Below are positions 49,502-57,581 of a stretch of DNA of 64,000 nt, piece by piece. The notes below the pieces were generated by a model, which worked only from the letters and a program-made list of their open reading frames with translations, ran no database searches and was not told the DNA's origin. The DNA comes from Sneathiella marina (lineage in GTDB: Bacteria; Pseudomonadota; Alphaproteobacteria; Sneathiellales; Sneathiellaceae): the NCBI RefSeq assembly GCF_023746535.1, contig NZ_CP098747.1, positions 310,001 through 374,000 of the forward strand, read 5' to 3'. Position 1 is the stretch's first letter; every line of letters starts with the position of its first letter. Both the position numbers and the translations under genes were made by a program.

Positions 49502-50605
49502 ATGAAGAAAATTCTACTTGCTGTATCGGCTTTGTCGATCGGGGTAATTGCCAGTACCGGCATTGCTCAGGCAGATATTGCTATTGCAACAGCGGGCCCA
49601 ATGACGGGTCAGTATGCTAGTTTTGGCCAGCAGATGAAAGCAGGCGCTGAACAGGCGGTCGCGGACATTAATGCCGCTGGCGGTGTAAATGGTGAAATGT
49701 TGTCTCTGGAAATTGGAGATGATGCATGCGATCCGAAACAGGCGGTCGCGGTTGCCAACCAGATGGTTTCAAAAGGCGTTGTCTTTATGGCCGGCCACTT
49801 CTGTTCTGGCTCATCCATTCCAGCATCCAAGGTTTATGAAGAAGAAGGAATCATCCAGATTTCTCCAGCTTCGACGAACCCTAAGCTGACGGATGAAGGC
49901 GGAACCAATGTTTATCGTGTCTGTGGTCGTGATGACCAACAGGGCATGGTAGCGGGTGAATATCTTAAAGGTGAAGCAGCAACAGGCAAAAAAGTTGCAA
50001 TTCTCCATGATAAGACCGCTTACGGTAAAGGCCTCGCCGACGAAACCATGGCCTTTATGGTATCTGGCGGCAGTAAGCCAGAAATGTATGAAGCCTATAC
50101 AGCTGGTGAAAAAGACTACACAGCGCTGGTTTCAAAAATGAAGCAGGCAAACATCGACATTGCTTATGTTGGTGGATATCACACGGAAGCGGGCTTGATT
50201 GTACGCCAGATGCGTGATCAGGGTATGAAAACACAATTGGTATCAGGCGATGCATTAGTGACCAATGAGTACTGGTCGATTACAGGTGACGCCGGTGAAG
50301 GTACTTTGATGACTTTCTCTCCAGATCCTCGGAAAAACCCAGGTGTTGAAGAACTGGTAGCTAAGTTCCGTGCGAAAGGCATCGAGCCTGAAGGTTACGT
50401 TCTGTACACATATGCTGCAGTCCAGGCATGGGCGCAAGCTGCAGAAAATGCCAAATCTACAGATACAGACAAGGTTATTGGCTCACTCAACAGCGGCAAG
50501 TTTGATACCGTTCTTGGTAATCTAGCCTTTGACCAAAAAGGTGATGTGACATTGCCAGGCTATGTTTGGTATGAATGGAAAAACGGATCATATGATTACA
50601 AATAA
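49502..50605 (+). CDS. livK: branched-chain amino acid ABC transporter substrate-binding protein
   Basis: The 367-residue periplasmic protein has a signal peptide MKKILLAVSALSIGVIASTGIAQA with likely cleavage before DIAIATAG. The mature part is a type I Leu/Ile/Val-binding fold: GPMTGQYASFGQQMKAGAEQAVADINAAGGVNG, the ligand-contact loop GHFCSGSSIPASKVYEEEGI, and VAILHDKTAYGKGLAD. The ATG at 49502 has GGGAG seven bases upstream; the frame begins earlier at 49469. It ends the liv operon, and a strong terminator follows. It may have its own promoter in the 120-base gap after DUF6867. Confidence 0.95.
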   Translation: MKKILLAVSALSIGVIASTGIAQADIAIATAGPMTGQYASFGQQMKAGAEQAVADINAAGGVNGEMLSLEIGDDACDPKQAVAVANQMVSKGVVFMAGHFCSGSSIPASKVYEEEGIIQISPASTNPKLTDEGGTNVYRVCGRDDQQGMVAGEYLKGEAATGKKVAILHDKTAYGKGLADETMAFMVSGGSKPEMYEAYTAGEKDYTALVSKMKQANIDIAYVGGYHTEAGLIVRQMRDQGMKTQLVSGDALVTNEYWSITGDAGEGTLMTFSPDPRKNPGVEELVAKFRAKGIEPEGYVLYTYAAVQAWAQAAENAKSTDTDKVIGSLNSGKFDTVLGNLAFDQKGDVTLPGYVWYEWKNGSYDYK

Positions 50606-50627
50606 GTAGTCTTTAGTATCCAATTGA

Positions 50628-50659
50628 GGTCTCGCCAGTTCTCTGGCGAGGCCTTTTTT
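50628..50659 (+). terminator. terminator after the liv operon
   Basis: Stem GGTCTCGCCAG (50628-50638) / CTGGCGAGGCC (50643-50653), 11 pairs with one wobble, TTCT loop, then TTTTTT. The reverse direction lacks a T-run, so it serves the plus strand only. Confidence 0.93.
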
Positions 50660-50676
50660 ATACACCAAATTGAAAG

Positions 50677-51468
50677 CTAACCTGTTTGCGTTCTTGGCTG
50701 TGTAATCGTTTCGAACCTGCTTTTTATCACTTCGTAATCCTGGTCGGTCGTCTGCGCAAATCCCATAAGCAGAAGGTCGTCCCGCACACCCTCGTCCAAG
50801 GAGGCCAAGGCTTCAATGACAGCAAGGCGGATCGGTTTGAGTCTCGTTTTGTTGCCGCCTGCAGTAATAAGCGGGAGCCCTGGCGTTGGGGCAGTACAAT
50901 CGAGAATTCGGATTGCACTTGTTGCAGGTTCATGACGTTCTGCCAACGCCCAGCTGACGGCGTCGATTGAGGCAACATCCACTTGCGCTGAAGCGACAGC
51001 TTTGATCGATTCCCGATGTGATCCTGTAAGCTGTTCTGCGCCTAAAAACCCTCTGGAAAGACCCGCTGCGTTTAGATGGTAATGAAACGCCGCGTATCCC
51101 GACTGAGATATGGTGTTACTAAACCCAAATATCTTGTCTTTCAGATCTGAGATTTCTTGTATTTCTGCATCTTCTCGAACGATAAGAACGCTATAATAAG
51201 ATCCTGCGCCACATTCGATATCATACGCTGGAGTGCCAATAAGTTCGGTTTGTTGCGTGAGGAGGTTAACAAAGGGCAGGCCGCAAGTTTGCCCGAGGAT
51301 TAAGTCGGGATCTTGCCATGATTTCATCGGATCGGCTGCCCGGGCTAACTCCTTCGGTGCATCAATTTTGTGATCCTTCAAACTTTGATACAGGGCGCCC
51401 CACAATTTGTCGTTAGCGTCACGGGTTTCTGGCCAGTCATACATGGGAAGAGTTGCTGATGCGGACAT
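50677..51468 (-). CDS. PhnD/SsuA/transferrin-type substrate-binding-like protein without a signal peptide
   Basis: The 263-residue protein has a periplasmic-binding-protein fold like PhnD: LPMYDWPETRDANDKLWGALYQ, DLILGQTCGLPFVNLLTQQ, GSYYSVLIVREDA, DLKDKIFGFSNTISQSGYAAF and HRESIKAVASAQVDVASIDAVSWAL are the ligand-binding and hinge segments of that family. There is no hydrophobic leader, so it should stay in the cytoplasm, and there is no transporter gene beside it. It is five bases downstream of the desaturase gene and in the same operon. A sensor or an enzyme role is possible; its ligand is unknown. Confidence 0.75.
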   Translation of the reverse strand: MSASATLPMYDWPETRDANDKLWGALYQSLKDHKIDAPKELARAADPMKSWQDPDLILGQTCGLPFVNLLTQQTELIGTPAYDIECGAGSYYSVLIVREDAEIQEISDLKDKIFGFSNTISQSGYAAFHYHLNAAGLSRGFLGAEQLTGSHRESIKAVASAQVDVASIDAVSWALAERHEPATSAIRILDCTAPTPGLPLITAGGNKTRLKPIRLAVIEALASLDEGVRDDLLLMGFAQTTDQDYEVIKSRFETITQPRTQTG

Positions 51469-51473
51469 GTTCT

Positions 51474-52382
51474 TCAGCCATCCCTATTTTGGCGTGTTTT
51501 ATTTGGAAATATAACAGGCTCTTTCCGGACCCATGCATATTGACGAATAACGTCACCATAAGTGCCAAACCTGTATCCTCTGTTAAGACTCAGGAACTGC
51601 TCTCGGTTCTTTCTGAAAAGACCGGGCAATTGGTACCAGGCGACTGTCGGGTAGGCGTGATGAATAGCATGAAGATTGTTATTCAGGAAAAGATAGCTAA
51701 GAAGACCCCGGTCTTCGATAATGACGGATCGTGCTCTCATGCTTGGATGGGACTGATGTTCCAAATAAGTTCTGATCATCAATATGGACATTCCGACATA
51801 AGCCGCTGCGAAGTACATTAAAAGGGAAACATGCCCAAATGCGCCGAGAATTGATAGAAGTACGGCGCATGTAAATAAATGAGAAGTCCACATGAGGACG
51901 AGTTGCTTGTTTCCCTGCCGCATCTTCGAAATATCGCCCAATACCATACGTCCTGTACCAAGAAGCGGTCCTAGGACAAACCTGCCCAGAAGTGTGTTAT
52001 TTACCTGAAGCAGCATTTTGAGCGGCTTTGGCGTATTTTGCCACTGATCTGCTGTTAGATACCAGCTTTCCGGATCCTCCAGTGGATCCGTAATGCTGGC
52101 CTTTTGATGATGCGCTAAATGTAATTCCTTGTACCGCAGGTACGGCAGGAACAGACCCATTGGCATAAAAGCCAGTATGTCGTTTATCACTTGTGATTCA
52201 AACGGATGACCATGAATGCACTCATGCTGTAACGAGGAATGCAGGGTAATGACGGGGATTAGTGCCATGAATAGCAGCCAACCAGGTATTTGCACTGAGG
52301 CAAATACGATTGCTCCCCACATAATATACACTCCTCCAATAAGGAGAAGTGTCCTCCATTCATTTTGATCTCGTAATCGCAC
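51474..52382 (-). CDS. fatty acid desaturase family protein
   Basis: The 302-residue membrane protein has the three histidine clusters of di-iron desaturases and hydroxylases: HECIHG (about residue 55), HLAHH (about 90) and HAIHH (about 240), with about four helices between. The GTG at 52382 is chosen because GGAGG stands five bases upstream; the frame reaches a TTG at 52394, which is inside that ribosome binding site. Substrates of the family include fatty acyl lipids, carotenoids and small amines, and none can be chosen here. It heads a two-gene operon with the PhnD-like gene and is divergent from an XRE regulator. Confidence 0.85.
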   Translation of the reverse strand: MRLRDQNEWRTLLLIGGVYIMWGAIVFASVQIPGWLLFMALIPVITLHSSLQHECIHGHPFESQVINDILAFMPMGLFLPYLRYKELHLAHHQKASITDPLEDPESWYLTADQWQNTPKPLKMLLQVNNTLLGRFVLGPLLGTGRMVLGDISKMRQGNKQLVLMWTSHLFTCAVLLSILGAFGHVSLLMYFAAAYVGMSILMIRTYLEHQSHPSMRARSVIIEDRGLLSYLFLNNNLHAIHHAYPTVAWYQLPGLFRKNREQFLSLNRGYRFGTYGDVIRQYAWVRKEPVIFPNKTRQNRDG

Positions 52383-52464
52383 AGATACCTCCAAATTAAG
52401 TCGACTAGATTATCTCCTCATCGAAGGTGTTATTACAATGATACAATTCGCTAATTTATATGGT

Positions 52465-52474
52465 ATAACGTTAT
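52465..52474. promoter_or_regulatory. palindrome in the desaturase / XRE intergenic region
   Basis: ATAACGTTAT is a perfect 10-bp palindrome 36 bases before the regulator's GTG and 82 bases before the desaturase start. It is a candidate operator for the neighbouring XRE protein, but so short a palindrome in AT-rich sequence may be chance. Confidence 0.3.
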
Positions 52475-52510
52475 TATAGTTTTTTTGTATGACTTTAGAT
52501 TGGAATTGGT

Positions 52511-53386
52511 GTGAAAATACAACAAACTCATGTTGAAGGGACGGATAAACGGGATGTTGCGGAAATTTTCCGGGATCGCATGGCGCTGCTCTTGGCTCGC
52601 AAAGGCTTTAACCTCAGTCAATTTGCGGTCAGTGTGGGAATTGATCGATCCGCACTCAGCCAATTCCTTGCGCCCGGCTCTACAAGATTACCTCGCGCCG
52701 AAACATTATGTGCGATCGCACGCACCTATGGTGTTTCCGTAGACTGGCTCATGGGGCTAATTGCAAATGACGAAACGGACAGCGAAGCAGTACCAATGCT
52801 GGAAGTGGAGCGAATGGCTGAAACATCCGCCAGTGACAAACTGGCAGAATGGCATTTGGAAGCTGTAGGCTATAAAATCCGTTATGTTCCCAGTACGCTA
52901 CCAGACTTACTTCGAACAGAAGGTTTAAGTAAATTTGAGTTCGGTGACTATTCCATAAGAGAGCGAAAAGCCCGGGACCAACAAACCCATGATCAGCTTG
53001 TCTACTCACGGCGGCCGGAAACAGATATTGAAGTCTGCATGCCGTTTCAGACCATAGAGCAGGTCGCAAAAGGTCAGGGAGTTTGGAGCCAGGTACCGAT
53101 TGACATTCGTAGAGACCAGCTGGAGAACATGCGGCAATTGATTGAGGAGCTTTATCCTACATTTCGGTTGTTTCTGTTCGATGCACGTAAAGTTTATGCT
53201 GCGGCGTACACATTGTTTGGACCGCTCAGAGCAGCCATATATTTAGGAGACTTGTATTTGGTCGTGAATTCTGTCGAGCATATTCGGGCACTGACGGCTC
53301 ACTTTGACCAACTGATCAGAATTGCCGAGATTGGGCCCGATAGAGCAAATCAAACGATATCAGACTATCTGGATCGTTTAGTTTAA
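52511..53386 (+). CDS. XRE-family transcriptional regulator
   Basis: The 291-residue protein has an N-terminal Cro/C1-type helix-turn-helix at about residues 17-80 (FRDRMALLLARKGFNLSQFAVSVGIDRSALSQFLAPG...TLCAIARTYGVSVDWLMG). The C-terminal 200 residues are an alpha/beta region I do not recognise in detail (MPFQTIEQVAKGQGVWSQVPIDIRRDQLENMRQLIEELYP...FRLFLFDAR), perhaps for ligand sensing. It starts with GTG at 52511, divergent from the desaturase gene, which it probably controls. Its stop overlaps the convergent ABC ATPase gene by nine bases. Confidence 0.85.
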   Translation: MKIQQTHVEGTDKRDVAEIFRDRMALLLARKGFNLSQFAVSVGIDRSALSQFLAPGSTRLPRAETLCAIARTYGVSVDWLMGLIANDETDSEAVPMLEVERMAETSASDKLAEWHLEAVGYKIRYVPSTLPDLLRTEGLSKFEFGDYSIRERKARDQQTHDQLVYSRRPETDIEVCMPFQTIEQVAKGQGVWSQVPIDIRRDQLENMRQLIEELYPTFRLFLFDARKVYAAAYTLFGPLRAAIYLGDLYLVVNSVEHIRALTAHFDQLIRIAEIGPDRANQTISDYLDRLV

Positions 53387-54418
53387 CATCCAAAGAGATT
53401 GCTTGGGGAAAGCCACACGCACCTCTTGTCCATCACTCAGTAAGTGCGCGGCTTCAGGGTTGACCAGGGCCTCAAAATTTTCGCTGCCGCGGGTGAAGTG
53501 CAATCTTGTCTGTGTTCCAAGATATGTTTTTTTTACCAGGAGCGCAGAAAAACTGTTTTCAGCATTGGCGGGCGCATCAACTGTCACGTTTTCCGGTCGA
53601 ATTGTAATTACCCCTGTTCCGGCGATGCAGTCAGACAGCAGCCGAAATTTTGATATTGAAGATGTAAAAATATTGTTTGAGCTGAGACCTGCAATAAAAT
53701 TTCGGCCTCCAAAAAAACGGGCAACGGTCTGGTCTTCAGGGCGATTGTAAAAATCCTCCGCCTTTCCGGTTTGTCGGAGCTTTCCGTTTAACATTAATGC
53801 CAGCTTATCACCTAGAATGACCGCCTCTTCTTGATCGTGGGTGACAAACAATGTCGTAATTCGCATTTCCTGCTGTAGCGTTTTGATTAGGTCCCGCATT
53901 TCAAGGCGCAAATGGGCATCCAGGTTTGACAGCGGCTCGTCGAGAAGAAGAACATCCGGCTTGACGATCAATGCCCGGGCAAGCGCTACGCGTTGTTGTT
54001 GACCTCCAGACAGCTCAGAGGGTTTTCGATGTTCAAGACCGCTCAATTGAACCCGGTCCAGCATATTCAAGACTTGTTGTTGAATTTCACCTTTTGCGCG
54101 TTTCCGCATTTTCAACCCAAATCCAACATTTTCACCGACATTCATGTAGGGAAATAATAAGTGATCCTGAAACATCATGACGGCGTTTCGGCGCTCTGGC
54201 CGTGTGGAGAGAATGGTTTTTCCATCAAATCTAATATCGCCTTGGTCGGGAGAAATCAGGCCGGCGATGGCTTTCAGTACTGTTGATTTTCCGCAACCTG
54301 AGGGTCCTAAAATGACGGTCATCTTTCCGGATTCTGCAATTAGGGAAAGAGATTCCACGGCTGGATCTAAATTTTTGCCATACTGCTTCGTGAGTTTTTC
54401 AATATGGATTTCGGTCAT
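53378..54418 (-). CDS. ABC transporter ATP-binding protein (Ynj-type operon)
   Basis: The 346-residue ATPase has Walker A GPSGCGKSTVLKAIAGL, signature LSGGQQQRVALARAL and Walker B VLLLDEPLSNLDAHLRLEM, followed by TLFVTHDQEEAVILGD. About 110 residues after the ATPase core form a TOBE-like C-terminal domain (VITIRPENVTVDAPAN...LVKKTYLGTQTRLHF), as in PotA/FbpC/UgpC and unlike the short E. coli YnjD. It overlaps the upstream permease gene by four bases. Confidence 0.92.
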   Translation of the reverse strand: MTEIHIEKLTKQYGKNLDPAVESLSLIAESGKMTVILGPSGCGKSTVLKAIAGLISPDQGDIRFDGKTILSTRPERRNAVMMFQDHLLFPYMNVGENVGFGLKMRKRAKGEIQQQVLNMLDRVQLSGLEHRKPSELSGGQQQRVALARALIVKPDVLLLDEPLSNLDAHLRLEMRDLIKTLQQEMRITTLFVTHDQEEAVILGDKLALMLNGKLRQTGKAEDFYNRPEDQTVARFFGGRNFIAGLSSNNIFTSSISKFRLLSDCIAGTGVITIRPENVTVDAPANAENSFSALLVKKTYLGTQTRLHFTRGSENFEALVNPEAAHLLSDGQEVRVAFPKQSLWMLN

Positions 54419-55251
54419 AATTGATTGGCTCTGTTGGCAAGAGTATTTCGAGCAGATAGCTTTTTGGCCCCTACAAGTAACACGATGATACCCGGCAGTA
54501 TGTACAGAAGGGCGATCGCTCCAGTAATATCGTTCCTTCCGGATGTTGCAAAATTGAATAGCAACAATGGAACGGTTACAACCAATCCACCGCCGATTAT
54601 TAACGTGAGTATGTATTGGCTCCAGGAGACAAGAAAAGCAAAAAACGATCCAATAATAAGCCCCGGCATGATAGCGGGCAGGGTGACGAACCAGAATACT
54701 GCGATTGGCGAAGCACCCAGACTGCGAGCTTGGGCTTCGGCCTCAGGTTTATAATTTGCGAAAACACTGGCCATCACCAATACCATATATGGCAATGTCG
54801 GAATGAGATGAACAATCATCACGCCGCCCACATTGTTGGCAAGTCCAAGATTCAAGAAAATCACATGAAGGCCGAGAACAACAGCGATTCCCGGAACTAT
54901 GGTCGGTGCAAGAATGAGGAGTTCTACTAAGGCCTTACCCCTAAAATTATAAAGACCGAGAGCGCGTCCTGCTGGAATGCCAATGATAGCCGCAAGAATT
55001 GTTGTTCCGGATGCTATAACAGTGCTCGTCCACAAAGCTTCAGGCACGCCAGACGTGGATGATAAGGCATAGCTCCAGGCGCGCAGGCTGTATTTCGACG
55101 GAAATAAATCTGGGAAAAACCAGCTTTGGCTTACGGACCAGAGCGCCAGTGGTATCAATGGCAAAATAAGCCAGGTTATAAGCAGAGCTAAAGAGAGCCA
55201 GCCGAGCCTAGATAGCCCATTTTGCTTTTCTGGTTTACTTAGGTTGCTCAT
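54415..55251 (-). CDS. ABC transporter permease 2 (Ynj-type operon)
   Basis: The 278-residue inner-membrane permease has six helices and a binding-protein-dependent-transport loop near EAEAQARSLGASPIAVFWFVTLPAIMPG (EAA motif). It follows the other permease by nine bases and overlaps the ATPase start. In E. coli the homologous permease is one long fused protein (YnjC); here the two halves are separate genes. Confidence 0.9.
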   Translation of the reverse strand: MSNLSKPEKQNGLSRLGWLSLALLITWLILPLIPLALWSVSQSWFFPDLFPSKYSLRAWSYALSSTSGVPEALWTSTVIASGTTILAAIIGIPAGRALGLYNFRGKALVELLILAPTIVPGIAVVLGLHVIFLNLGLANNVGGVMIVHLIPTLPYMVLVMASVFANYKPEAEAQARSLGASPIAVFWFVTLPAIMPGLIIGSFFAFLVSWSQYILTLIIGGGLVVTVPLLLFNFATSGRNDITGAIALLYILPGIIVLLVGAKKLSARNTLANRANQL

Positions 55252-55260
55252 ACCAACACC

Positions 55261-56118
55261 CTAAGATCGAATGCGGCGACGTGCCGCCCAGGCGTAGCCG
55301 AGGATCAATGCGCCGCTTAGAACGGCGATTATTATCGCAAGTGCCATTGCTTCTGGTCGTGATCCCAAATCGACCTCTGTAAATTTCTGATACGCTAGGA
55401 CAGGAAGTGAGGCGGGGTGGTTTTGTCCTAAAAGGGCAGGAATTTCATAAGCTCCGAAAGTAAATGCAAAGACAATCATTGCCGCTGAGAGTAGGCCCGG
55501 AAATATCATTGGCAGTAATACATACCGAAAATTCTGCCACCGGTTAGCGCCAAGAGAACGGCCTACGCATTCATAGTCATTTCCAAAACTTTGCATATTG
55601 GCAAGAATTATGACACCGATAAACGGAACTTCTTTCCACACATATTGTAGGATTATGCCAATTGCCAAAGGATCGTATATCATTGCCGGAAATTCACCTG
55701 GTTGACTGATCAAGTGAAATTCATGTGCAAGACGGGCAAAAAAACCGGATTGAGAAAACAGGTATAGAATTCCGATGGCGCCGACCAAATGCGGGATGGT
55801 GAGGTTTACCTGGAAGAGAAAATTTGCAATTGGTCCGCCAATGAAACTTCGGCGTAGTATCAACGCAGCGCCGATGGCTAAGGCGCAGGATATTAGAGTT
55901 GAGACCAGTGATATATATGCCGTGAGAATTGCAGATAAATAAAAAGCCTTGGAAGTCAAAATCGATATATAGGCATCAAAATTTGGACTATCCAATCCTA
56001 TGATGGGCATGTAATTCAGGCTTCGAGCGAAGCCGAACCCCATACCGCCCAGAAATAGAGTGACAATGACCAGAACGGTAGGCGACAACAACAGTACAAT
56101 TTTCCACCGATCGGCCAT
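55261..56118 (-). CDS. ABC transporter permease 1 (Ynj-type operon)
   Basis: The 285-residue permease has about six helices, with the EAA-like loop YECVGRSLGANRWQNFRYVLLPMIFPG. It is 55 bases after the binding-protein gene and nine before the second permease, so all four genes form one operon. Confidence 0.9.
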   Translation of the reverse strand: MADRWKIVLLLSPTVLVIVTLFLGGMGFGFARSLNYMPIIGLDSPNFDAYISILTSKAFYLSAILTAYISLVSTLISCALAIGAALILRRSFIGGPIANFLFQVNLTIPHLVGAIGILYLFSQSGFFARLAHEFHLISQPGEFPAMIYDPLAIGIILQYVWKEVPFIGVIILANMQSFGNDYECVGRSLGANRWQNFRYVLLPMIFPGLLSAAMIVFAFTFGAYEIPALLGQNHPASLPVLAYQKFTEVDLGSRPEAMALAIIIAVLSGALILGYAWAARRRIRS

Positions 56119-56173
56119 TGTTACCTTTTGCTACAGGAATATGAAATTTGAACTACTGTAGCAAAATAGGACC

Positions 56174-57418
56174 TTATTCAGCGACATTTTTCTGCCAACC
56201 TTTTTCTATGGCACTAATCCATTTTGGATTTAGTTCAGGCAAGCTTTTCCGGGCTAAGGCTTCTGGAGAGATAACTGCCGGATTTCGAGGCAGGGCATTA
56301 AACGCCTCTCGCGACTTTTGATCGAGCCTTGAGAGGTCGATGGCCGGTGTCGCACCCCAAACATCCGCTTTAGCTTTCGTGTATTGTGCAGAAAAGGACA
56401 GAAGTTCGTTGGCCAAAATCATTGCTGCAGCTTTGCGCGGTGAATTATAAGGTATTGCGACGTAATTCGTATTGGCAATCGTGCCATTTTCCAAACCGTA
56501 GGATCTGGTGCTGGCCGGAAAGGTACCATTTTCCACATTGATCCCGAAAATTGCAGGGTCATAATTAAAATATAGAGCCACTTCCTGATTGGCGTAAAGT
56601 TGTGCCAATGTTGTAATGGAATTTGGATAGGTTTTACCCTCCCGCCACAAGTTCGGCTTCATTTCGTTTAGAATAGCCCAGGCTTTAGGGGCGACGGCGT
56701 CAAATTTTGCCTGGTCAAAGTCGCCTAGCAAGCTTTCCGGCCCTCCTGCCGCGTAATAAAAAACATGGCGAATGAACACGCTGCCATTAAAATCATTTGC
56801 AGCGGGATAGGTAAATTGGCCTGGATTGGATTTGACCCATTCAATGAGACTGGCAATGCTTTTTGGTGGCTGGGGTGTGCGTTTTTCATCATAGGCAAAC
56901 GCAAATTGAGCGCGGTTCCAGGGGACCTCACATCCGTCCACAGGCAATCCAAAATCATTGGCGATGGACGGGTCCTGCCAATTGACGAGTTTATTATTCG
57001 GTAACAGATCGAGGTAATTACAAAAGATCAGATTCCCTTGTTTCATTGTTCGAAAATTGCCGCCATTTATCCATATCAGGTCAACTGTGCCTTTATCATC
57101 TATGCCAGCCTGCTTTTCTCCCAGTACAATATTAACGGCCTCCGCCGTATCATTGATGCCAACCCTGTTGAGAGTAACGCCGTATTTCTCTTTGACTTCA
57201 TTGCCGACCCAATCGGATACATATTGATTAATGTTATCTGCGCCACCCCACATAAACCAATTCACGGAGCTCCCTTTAGCAGCGGCAACGACGTCATCCC
57301 AATTTCTAAATTCTGCATCTTCGGCAGAGGCAGGGATTGCTGACGCCGAAACGACAATAAAACTGGAAAAAGCTGCAAGGCGGATTACGGTGCGTACAGC
57401 ACTTGAAAAAATGGACAT
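56174..57418 (-). CDS. ABC transporter substrate-binding protein, YnjB type
   Basis: The 414-residue protein has a signal peptide (about residues 1-32, ending ASAIPASA) and a mature part like E. coli YnjB: KGSSVNWFMWGGADNINQYVSDWVG near the start, VDLIWINGGNFRTMKQGNL, GCEVPWNRAQFAFAYDE, PPKSIASLIEWVKSNPGQFTYPAANDF and FIRHVFYYAAGG. It belongs to the type 2 iron/thiamine/spermidine-like binding folds. The natural substrate of YnjB is not established. It leads the minus-strand operon with two permeases and an ATPase. Confidence 0.88.
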   Translation of the reverse strand: MSIFSSAVRTVIRLAAFSSFIVVSASAIPASAEDAEFRNWDDVVAAAKGSSVNWFMWGGADNINQYVSDWVGNEVKEKYGVTLNRVGINDTAEAVNIVLGEKQAGIDDKGTVDLIWINGGNFRTMKQGNLIFCNYLDLLPNNKLVNWQDPSIANDFGLPVDGCEVPWNRAQFAFAYDEKRTPQPPKSIASLIEWVKSNPGQFTYPAANDFNGSVFIRHVFYYAAGGPESLLGDFDQAKFDAVAPKAWAILNEMKPNLWREGKTYPNSITTLAQLYANQEVALYFNYDPAIFGINVENGTFPASTRSYGLENGTIANTNYVAIPYNSPRKAAAMILANELLSFSAQYTKAKADVWGATPAIDLSRLDQKSREAFNALPRNPAVISPEALARKSLPELNPKWISAIEKGWQKNVAE

Positions 57419-57540
57419 TGTATTTTCTAATTCCTCGAAACAGGCAAATTTTACGCCTGTATTCTAGTCAATTAGAGGACCTTCGTCCCAAAAATTTTGA
57501 TAAAAACCTTACAACTTTTTGCGATCAGGTCGTTGCAAAA

Positions 57541-57577
57541 AGAGGAAAACCGGCCCGCGAGAGTGCGAGCCGGTTTT
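57541..57577 (-). terminator. terminator after the AGCS symporter gene
   Basis: AAAACCGGC (57546-57554) pairs with GCCGGTTTT (57569-57577); a second CGC/GCG pairing inside gives a long stem. On the minus strand a T-rich tail (CCTCTTTTTGC) follows. It lies five bases past the symporter stop. Confidence 0.9.
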
Positions 57578-57581
57578 GAAG

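Noticed and set aside
50628-50659. liv terminator as a bidirectional terminator for the PhnD-like gene
   Set aside because: The minus-strand side has no T-run after the stem.
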